A DNA stretch of 21,287 bases from an uncultured Eubacteriales bacterium (lineage in GTDB: Bacteria > Bacillota > Clostridia > Oscillospirales > CAG-272). The stretch's first letter is position 1. Every line of letters starts with the position of its first letter. The notes below the pieces were generated by a model. It saw only the letters and a program-made list of their open reading frames with translations. It was not told the DNA's origin and made no database searches. Location of the stretch: NCBI GenBank assembly GCA_905205065.1, contig CAJLCI010000037.1:1-21287 (forward strand). Reading direction: 5' to 3'. The position numbers and the translations under genes were made by a program. This document shows, one piece after another, positions 16,213 through 21,287 of the stretch.

Positions 16213-16512
16213 ATGACAGATAAAAATCTAATTTACGAAATTCTCAGCGTCGTGGAAGAAATACCCGAAGGAAAGGTTGCGACCTACGGACAAATCGCAC
16301 AGCTTATCGGCAGAGATAAAAATGCAAGACTCGTCGGAAAAGTTCTAAGTATCTCAGAAAACTATGGGAATTATCCGTGTCACCGTGTAGTAAACCATTC
16401 CGGACGTTTAGCACCCGGATGGACGGAGCAAGAGGATTTGCTTCGCCAGGAAGGCGTTACTTTTAAAGATAAAACACATGTAAATTTAAAACTCTGTAAA
16501 TGGGATTGCTGA
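16213..16512 (+). CDS. Small MGMT-domain protein (alkyltransferase-like, active Cys kept)
   Basis: A 99-residue protein consisting only of the MGMT C-terminal DNA-binding/catalytic domain, without the N-terminal lobe. Motifs are ATYGQIAQLIG (23-33), NARLVGKVLS (37-46, with R39 where the Arg finger is expected), YPCHRVVN (54-61) and GRLAPGW (64-70). Alkyltransferase-like (Atl) proteins of this size usually have Trp in place of the Cys in PCHRV and bind alkylated bases without transfer. Here C56 is present, so methyl transfer remains possible. No Shine-Dalgarno is visible in the 10 nt before the ATG, where a GC-rich hairpin sits. The frame is open back to 16033 with no usable start codon, and the family similarity begins at this ATG. 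Confidence 0.85.
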   Translation: MTDKNLIYEILSVVEEIPEGKVATYGQIAQLIGRDKNARLVGKVLSISENYGNYPCHRVVNHSGRLAPGWTEQEDLLRQEGVTFKDKTHVNLKLCKWDC

Positions 16513-16522
16513 AAATGTCATC

Positions 16523-16654
16523 CTAAAACTCGTATCTCATCTCGTTATGCTTCTCATAGTTGCGAAAAGCATAGATTTCTCCAATATTCGTTTCACAAAA
16601 TATTGTGTTGCTGAAGAAACCAAGATCTTTACAGTTAACAATACTTTTTAGCAT
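16523..16654 (-). pseudogene. 43-codon orphan reading frame, possible gene remnant
   Basis: The minus strand carries an open frame of 43 codons starting MLKSIVNCKDLGFFSNTIF and ending RNYEKHNEMRYEF before a TAG. Its composition looks protein-like (balanced aromatic, charged and small residues), unlike most shadow frames here. No Shine-Dalgarno precedes the ATG. A TTTACA-N17-TATAAT promoter at 16685-16657 would start transcription at or just inside the start codon. I do not recognise the family. It lies between the small MGMT gene and capE, and may be the 3' end of a deleted gene of the polysaccharide locus. It could also be chance. Confidence 0.3.
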
Positions 16655-16656
16655 AT

Positions 16657-16685
16657 ATTATAATGTAATATCTACAATATGTAAA
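16657..16685 (-). promoter_or_regulatory. Promoter-like sequence reading towards the small MGMT gene (antisense)
   Basis: On the minus strand TTTACA (16685-16680), 17 nt, then a perfect TATAAT (16662-16657). A transcript from here would run antisense to the small MGMT gene as far as the hairpin at 16202-16183. The region is AT-rich, so a chance match is possible. Confidence 0.35.
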
Positions 16686-16729
16686 ATATAATTTCTGATT
16701 AATATTTTTTTATCCGGTAACTGAAATAA

Positions 16730-17770
16730 TCATTTTTCTAATTCCTCTTGAATATATGCAAGTGACGCAATTTTTTCTTTTGTCTGCTCAACCGTCAGAA
16801 GCTGTGTATTATTGGAATTAAATTCCGTCAGCGTATTGCGTTCCGTATCTCCATCCTTAAAATACTTGTCATAGTTAAGTCCCCTTTTGTCACATGGAAC
16901 ACGATAGAAATTACCCATATCAATGGCATTGGCACATTCCTCATTTGTGAGTAAGGTTTCATACATTTTTTCCCCGTGACGAATGCCAATAACTTTAATT
17001 TCGGTTTTATTTTCTTTGTCAAAGAGTTCCATAACCGCTTTAGCCTGTGTTTCAATTGTGCAAGCAGGAGCTTTCTGAACAAGAATATCTCCGCTTGTCC
17101 CATGCTCAAATGCAAACAGTACAAGATCGACTGCTTCATCAAGGGACATAATAAATCTTGTCATTGACGGGTCAGTAATGGTAATTGGCTTGCCGGAACG
17201 AATCTGGTCAATCCAAAGCGGAATTACAGAACCACGGGAACACATAACATTGCCATAACGAGTACAACAAATCTTTGTTTTTTCAGGATCAACCGTTCTT
17301 GATTTTGCAACAATAACCTTTTCCATCATCGCCTTGGAAGTTCCCATAGCATTGACTGGATAAGCCGCCTTGTCGGTAGAAAGGCAAACTACATTTTTAA
17401 CACCCGCATCAATGGCTGCTGTAAGTACATTTTCCGTACCAATTACATTGGTGCGAACCGCTTCCATCGGGAAGAACTCACAAGACGGAACCTGTTTCAG
17501 GGCTGCAGCATGGAATATGTAGTCAACGCCAACAATCGCGGGACGAATAGAGTCAATATTTCTTACATCTCCAATGTAAAACTTGATTTTTTCCGCATAT
17601 TCGGGATATTTCGCCTGATATTCATGACGCATATCGTCTTGTTTTTTTTCGTCACGGGAGAAAATGCGGATTTCTCCGATATCAGTTGTTAAAAAACGGT
17701 TGAGTACAGCATTGCCGAAACTGCCAGTACCGCCGGTTATAAGTAATACCTTATTCGTAAACAGTCCCAT
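16730..17770 (-). CDS. capE: CapE-type UDP-N-acetylglucosamine 4,6-dehydratase (inverting)
   Basis: Extended short-chain dehydrogenase/reductase of the polysaccharide-biosynthesis (CapD/CapE/FlaA1) family. The 346 residues are close to S. aureus CapE. The NAD(P)-binding loop is TGGTGSFGN (12-20), followed by FHAAALKQVP (86-95) and STDKAAYPVNAMGTSK (131-146). The usual YxxxK catalytic Tyr is Met (M142, K146) and a TDK triplet lies at 132-134, which I recall as characteristic of inverting 4,6-dehydratases. CapE makes the 4-keto-6-deoxy-L-arabino intermediate that CapF and CapG convert to UDP-L-FucNAc; neither complete gene is in the window. The ATG follows GGAGGATAAATAA, which lies inside the end of a 2-epimerase remnant. 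Confidence 0.88.
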   Translation of the reverse strand: MGLFTNKVLLITGGTGSFGNAVLNRFLTTDIGEIRIFSRDEKKQDDMRHEYQAKYPEYAEKIKFYIGDVRNIDSIRPAIVGVDYIFHAAALKQVPSCEFFPMEAVRTNVIGTENVLTAAIDAGVKNVVCLSTDKAAYPVNAMGTSKAMMEKVIVAKSRTVDPEKTKICCTRYGNVMCSRGSVIPLWIDQIRSGKPITITDPSMTRFIMSLDEAVDLVLFAFEHGTSGDILVQKAPACTIETQAKAVMELFDKENKTEIKVIGIRHGEKMYETLLTNEECANAIDMGNFYRVPCDKRGLNYDKYFKDGDTERNTLTEFNSNNTQLLTVEQTKEKIASLAYIQEELEK

Positions 17771-17857
17771 TTATTTATCCTCCAAAATATCAGCTATTTT
17801 CTTACCAACCGATTTATCTTCATACGGATTACTTGCTTTAAACATTGCATCATATTT
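17771..17857 (-). pseudogene. 3' remnant of a UDP-GlcNAc 2-epimerase (WecB/CapG-like) gene
   Basis: Between wecC and capE the minus strand encodes KYDAMFKASNPYEDKSVG and then KKIADILEDK before a TAA that abuts the capE ATG. The SNPYxD...A..I.DIL pattern is the typical C-terminus of non-hydrolysing UDP-GlcNAc 2-epimerases (usual form NPYGDG...RI...L). An in-frame TGA lies just upstream of the fragment (17860-17858), and beyond roughly 17885 no epimerase-like sequence is seen in the short gap to wecC, so about 340 codons are missing. It provides the capE ribosome binding site, which may explain its survival. Identity rests on about 28 residues. Confidence 0.6.
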
Positions 17858-17921
17858 TCAGTCCACCATCAATAAACACAATGTAAGCTTAAACGTATAA
17901 AATATGTACAAGATGCTTTTA

Positions 17922-19142
17922 TCAAAGTCTGTATGTTCCGGGTAAATCACAGCACTTACGAGTATCAAATACAATCTTATCTTTAAGCTTATCCATATTT
18001 TCCTTAATCTGATTGTGATTAACCATTATTACAACCAAATCGGTGTCTTCAAGAAATTTATCAAAATCGTGATACTGATTCGGTACGATATCATTGGGAA
18101 AATACGGGTCATAAGACTTTATCGGTGCTGCCAGATGTCTTTTCTGACTTTCAAGCAACTGAATTGTAGGAGATTCACGAGGATCATCAACGTTTTCTTT
18201 ATAAGAAAGTCCATACAAACCAACCCTCGACAAGTCTGTAATATTGTTTTCCTTCATAATCTCATAAATTCTGTTAAGAACAAAATCGGGCATACCATCA
18301 TTTGTTTTCATTGATTCATCAATTACTTTAGCGAGACTTGGATAGTCACCTACTAAAAACCAAGGATCAACAGAAATACAGTGACCGCCAACGCCCGGTC
18401 CCGGTTGAAGAATATTTACGCGAGGATGCATATTGCAGATTTTGATTATTTCGTAGACATCCATGTTATCGTGGCGGCAAATTTTAGCCAGTTCATTTGC
18501 AAAAGCAATATTGACCGCGCGAAAAGTATTTTCTACAACCTTAGTCATTTCGGCAGTACGGATATCAGTCACAACGATCTCACCCTGACAGAAGGAAGAA
18601 TATACATTTTTGACCTTCTCACCGATTTCGCGGCTGTCCGCACCTATGGTACGATTGTTATGCAAAAGCTCATACACCATATTACCAGGAATGATTCTTT
18701 CGGGAGCATGAACTAAGTTAATATCTTCACCGATCTTGAATCCGTTTGCTTCAATAACGGGTCGGACATATTTATCAATAGTACCGGGAGAAACAGTCGA
18801 TTCAATTACAACGATTGCCCCCTTTGGACAAACTCTCATAACATCTTTTACGGCCGCAACCACATAGCAAGCATCCACTTTTTTACTGAACTTGTCATAC
18901 GGCGTAGGGACTGAAATGATATATGTGTCTGTTACCTGATATTCAGTTGTAAATTTAATTCCTGCCTTAACAGCATCCGCAAATAATTCGTCAAGACCGA
19001 CTTCTTTAAAAGTTGTTTTTCCAGCATTAAGAGTTGCGACAAGCTCTTTGTTGTAGTCTGTACCGATAACCTCAACTCCGTGAGATGCCATCATGAGAGC
19101 AGTGGGAAGTCCTATGTAGCCGAGTCCGATTACGTTAATCAT
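17922..19142 (-). CDS. wecC: UDP-N-acetyl-D-mannosamine dehydrogenase (WecC/CapO)
   Basis: Oxidises UDP-ManNAc twice at C6 with NAD+ to UDP-ManNAcA, a building block of capsules and other surface glycans. I start at the ATG at 19142 (MINVIGLGYIGLP), behind AAGGAG at good spacing. A GTG-less longer frame to 19163 would overlap the previous gene and lacks a ribosome binding site. The 406 residues have the Rossmann GLGYIGLP (6-13), ESTVSPGT (114-121), HAPERI (145-150), the Lys/Asn helix KVVENTFRAVNIAFANE (201-217) and GVGGHCISVDP (250-260), with catalytic C255. The family also includes UDP-Glc and UDP-GlcNAc dehydrogenases, but the APERI and NILQPGPGVGGHC context favours ManNAc. It lies 7 nt after the acetyltransferase. 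Its substrate-forming epimerase survives only as a remnant just downstream. Confidence 0.9.
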   Translation of the reverse strand: MINVIGLGYIGLPTALMMASHGVEVIGTDYNKELVATLNAGKTTFKEVGLDELFADAVKAGIKFTTEYQVTDTYIISVPTPYDKFSKKVDACYVVAAVKDVMRVCPKGAIVVIESTVSPGTIDKYVRPVIEANGFKIGEDINLVHAPERIIPGNMVYELLHNNRTIGADSREIGEKVKNVYSSFCQGEIVVTDIRTAEMTKVVENTFRAVNIAFANELAKICRHDNMDVYEIIKICNMHPRVNILQPGPGVGGHCISVDPWFLVGDYPSLAKVIDESMKTNDGMPDFVLNRIYEIMKENNITDLSRVGLYGLSYKENVDDPRESPTIQLLESQKRHLAAPIKSYDPYFPNDIVPNQYHDFDKFLEDTDLVVIMVNHNQIKENMDKLKDKIVFDTRKCCDLPGTYRL

Positions 19143-19149
19143 TTTGTTT

Positions 19150-19719
19150 TTACTCCTTCTCATCCTGTATTTTTATCTTATTTGATTTATCAACCAGCCA
19201 TTCGCTTGTAGATTTATAAATGACTGCCGGGTTTCCCATCACAATCGTATTGTCCGGTACATATCCTCTAACTACTGCGCCTGCACCAACAATACAGTTA
19301 TTTCCGATATGAGTGCCAGGAAGAAGCGATGCTCTTGCTCCCACAAATGAATGATTTCCAATTATAATCCTTCGTTGAATTAATGCTTTATTCTGCCGAT
19401 CCCACACTTGTAATCGTGCATAAGAATTTTCGTCGACTTTATTTGATAGTTCTGGAAGAACAGTATGTACAGAATAATCATGTGTCAAAAGCATTGTTTC
19501 TCTTGAAATCGTGCATCCTTCACCGATTGTGATAAGCGAATAATCACTTCCATCAAAATATACGTCATTCGCTATCCATTTTGGTTTTCCAGTAAAACGC
19601 ATTCCATGTTTTTTTAACCATCTTAAATATAATCGCATATATATCGGAGTGTTGATATACCCGATTTTCAGAATACACGAGCGAACGATTCGAGATGGTA
19701 CCTTCTTTAATTTACCCAT
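19150..19719 (-). CDS. Hexapeptide-repeat O- or N-acetyltransferase of the capsule locus
   Basis: Left-handed beta-helix acyltransferase of the WcaF/CatB/maltose-transacetylase type. I start at the ATG at 19719 behind GGAGGT; the 189-residue protein then begins MGKLKKVPSRIVRSC. An amphipathic N-terminus of about 45 residues precedes the coil region. H80 in LLTHDYSVH is a candidate catalytic His, and hexapeptide coils run IGNHSFVGARASLLPG (120-135) then IGNNCIVGAGAVVRG (138-152), ending MGNPAVIYK. Such enzymes use acetyl-CoA to decorate a sugar. The start overlaps the wzx end by 8 nt and wecC follows closely, so it is an integral operon member and may O-acetylate the repeat unit. The specific acceptor cannot be inferred. 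Confidence 0.85.
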   Translation of the reverse strand: MGKLKKVPSRIVRSCILKIGYINTPIYMRLYLRWLKKHGMRFTGKPKWIANDVYFDGSDYSLITIGEGCTISRETMLLTHDYSVHTVLPELSNKVDENSYARLQVWDRQNKALIQRRIIIGNHSFVGARASLLPGTHIGNNCIVGAGAVVRGYVPDNTIVMGNPAVIYKSTSEWLVDKSNKIKIQDEKE

Positions 19720-21007
19720 TGTTATACGACCTCCGTTTGTTGCCTCTTGAATAATAATAAACGATAATAACATTTACCAGCATAACAATTGATCTGGCTA
19801 TTCCAATTATCCACATAAACGTTATCGCATCGTACCCATAGGATTTCGCAAAGAAACCGACAGCAGCAGTAACGCCAAGCAGGGAAAACTGTATTAGCAA
19901 TTCATCGGTTTGCTTTTTACAGATATATAACCCCGGGGATAGCGCAGTAGTAACAAGCCGAAATGTAAACATTAACGCTAACGCTTTGATGTATTCACCG
20001 GCGATCAGCCATTTTTGACCAAATAGCCAGGCGCAAACGGGAGGAGCCAGGAAATAGAGACAGAAGAACATCGGAACAGCGATCGCCGACAACACCAAAA
20101 AGTGTTTCTTAAAAGTATGTTCAAATCCCCCTGTCTCTTCATACTCCTTTGCGGCGTCTCTCATATAGATTTTGGACATATTGCCGCTTATCAGAGTAAT
20201 AGGCAATCCTAACAGTGTAACCGACAAGCTGTAGTATCCTGTGATGCTTTCGCCATAAAGCGCACTGACCATAATCGTAATCAAAGAATATGACAGTCCG
20301 TTTGCTAAGATCGCCGGTGAGGATATGGTCAGCTGCCGTATGTGCTTTTTCGCTTCAACGCATATTTCCCGACGCGAGGCATTAAGAATGGCTTCTCTGC
20401 GAGAAAGCAGCCCCTTCCCCTGTGAACACAAACCGCACGCCGCACCAAGGCAATAAGGAACAACCAATATTGCAACACTCAGGCTTGACAGCTTCATCCA
20501 TGTGACCAGAATCAAACCGAGTATTACCGGCAGGAGGCTCTGTGCACCCGAACGAAGAGCATACATTTTCGAAATTGTTTTATAGTCACGGTAACGGTTG
20601 TTATAGCCGTTCAGGGTCAGCGTTGCGCCATAAGCCGCCAGATAGATAAAAATAGCCGGCAGCGTATACCAATATGCGGAATATCCCTTTTTTATAAACA
20701 AAAAATAGATTGTGCATATCAGCGTAATTACGGCACTGAAAAAGAGATTGCAGATAAAATTCAGCTTCAGCAATGCGGGAATCCTGCTCTCGTCCTCTTC
20801 ATAGACGATCGGTAAATCAAATCTGCCGCATACAATACCGATACAGGCAGTCGGTATTGCCAGAATGACCGCCTTAATTCCCAATTCATCCGGCGTAAAA
20901 ATATATGGCAGCGCAATATGTTGTATTGCCAGAAAAATAATGGAAACAAACGAACCTGAGATTAATGTAAAAAGTGATTTCAAAAAATGATTATCTGATA
21001 AATTCAT
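19712..21007 (-). CDS. wzx: Wzx-type oligosaccharide flippase
   Basis: Polytopic membrane protein of 431 residues with about twelve to fourteen hydrophobic segments, the first beginning near residue 10. The pattern matches MOP-superfamily lipopolysaccharide-biosynthesis flippases (for example the N-terminal FLKSLFTLISGSFVSII and the charged loop DLPIVYEEDE, near 76-85). It should move the undecaprenyl-linked repeat unit to the outer face for polymerisation. I start at the ATG at 21007, which follows GGGAGGAGTTATAGAGCT; a GTG at 21082 would add 25 residues and has no ribosome binding site. It lies between a probable polymerase and the acetyltransferase, a common Wzx/Wzy-locus arrangement. Sequence identity in this family is low, so the assignment rests on topology and context. 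Confidence 0.85.
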   Translation of the reverse strand: MNLSDNHFLKSLFTLISGSFVSIIFLAIQHIALPYIFTPDELGIKAVILAIPTACIGIVCGRFDLPIVYEEDESRIPALLKLNFICNLFFSAVITLICTIYFLFIKKGYSAYWYTLPAIFIYLAAYGATLTLNGYNNRYRDYKTISKMYALRSGAQSLLPVILGLILVTWMKLSSLSVAILVVPYCLGAACGLCSQGKGLLSRREAILNASRREICVEAKKHIRQLTISSPAILANGLSYSLITIMVSALYGESITGYYSLSVTLLGLPITLISGNMSKIYMRDAAKEYEETGGFEHTFKKHFLVLSAIAVPMFFCLYFLAPPVCAWLFGQKWLIAGEYIKALALMFTFRLVTTALSPGLYICKKQTDELLIQFSLLGVTAAVGFFAKSYGYDAITFMWIIGIARSIVMLVNVIIVYYYSRGNKRRSYNNG

Positions 21008-21078
21008 AGCTCTATAACTCCTCCCTCTGTCTGCACAGCTAATCTGTTGCAATAATGAATTCAAAAAACATATGACAA

Positions 21079-21287
21079 TCACAACTTTGTTTTTCTACAG
21101 GGGAATTTGCATATTAGCCATCTCATCAGCAGGACTGTAATAACGCCCTGATTGAAAAGTGTCATCGGTGTGCCATATGTCCATATGCCGAGATACACAC
21201 AAAGCGCAACATAAAGCAATATGTACATGCGGTTTTTGTACATAGTATTTTTTGCTTTCATATAGAGTCTTTGATAGAATATTCCAA
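21079..21287 (-). CDS. C-terminal end of a membrane protein, probable Wzy-like polymerase (partial)
   Basis: The minus-strand frame is open from the right window edge to a TGA at 21079, giving 68 visible residues. They include two hydrophobic stretches, ILLYVALCVYLGIWTYG and GVITVLLMRWLI, and a short basic tail (KFPCRKTKL). This is how the end of a multi-spanning protein looks. Position directly before wzx suggests an O-antigen/capsule repeat-unit polymerase, but no diagnostic motif is visible. The internal ATG at 21261 need not be the true start; the gene begins outside the window. Confidence 0.55.
   Translation of the reverse strand, partial: GIFYQRLYMKAKNTMYKNRMYILLYVALCVYLGIWTYGTPMTLFNQGVITVLLMRWLICKFPCRKTKL

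Overview
The window looks like a low-to-mid GC chromosome of an anaerobic Bacillota, most likely class Clostridia. The evidence is a GlgC/GlgD pair of glycogen adenylyltransferase subunits, a clostridial-type GdhA, a SpoVB-like flippase, strong AGGAGG-type ribosome binding sites, AT-rich intergenic regions and near-consensus sigma-A promoters. I cannot place it below class. No RNA gene, CRISPR array, insertion sequence or phage gene is visible.

Layout. 1-330 is a tandem array of 36-bp units. 400-6529 (minus strand) is a glycogen synthesis operon transcribed glgB-glgC-glgD-glgA from a good promoter at 6604-6632. 6770-8119 (minus) is gdhA, with its own promoter and terminator. 8623-10239 (plus) is a SpoVB/MurJ-like flippase. 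10466-12217 (plus) is tsaE-tsaB-rpiB, ended by a bidirectional terminator at 12419-12459. 12543-15033 (minus) is a compact three-gene cassette: an IbrA-like PAPS-reductase-family protein, an IbrB-like ParB/sulfiredoxin-fold protein and an Sfp-type phosphopantetheinyl transferase. 15491-16512 (plus) holds two different MGMT-type alkyltransferase genes, divergent from the cassette across a 457-bp AT-rich control region. 16730 to the right edge (minus) is the 3' part of a capsule or surface polysaccharide locus: end of a probable polymerase, Wzx flippase, hexapeptide acetyltransferase, UDP-ManNAc dehydrogenase, a remnant of a UDP-GlcNAc 2-epimerase and a CapE-type 4,6-dehydratase.

How the genes work together. 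GlgC/GlgD make ADP-glucose, GlgA polymerises it and GlgB adds branches. TsaE and TsaB belong to the t6A tRNA-modification machinery. In the polysaccharide locus WecC should make UDP-ManNAcA and CapE starts a 6-deoxy-amino-sugar pathway; the acetyltransferase may decorate the repeat unit and Wzx exports it. The 2-epimerase that WecC needs is represented here only by its last codons.

The most interesting segment is the ibrA-ibrB-PPTase cassette. The genes overlap or abut, sit behind one strong promoter, and join a PP-loop nucleotide enzyme, a ParB-fold protein with a possible DNA-binding helix-turn-helix, and a CoA-using transferase. I know of no described function for this trio. Other points worth a look are the wecB remnant, a 43-codon orphan reading frame, a hairpin just upstream of the second MGMT gene, and the two-level structure of the 36-bp repeats.
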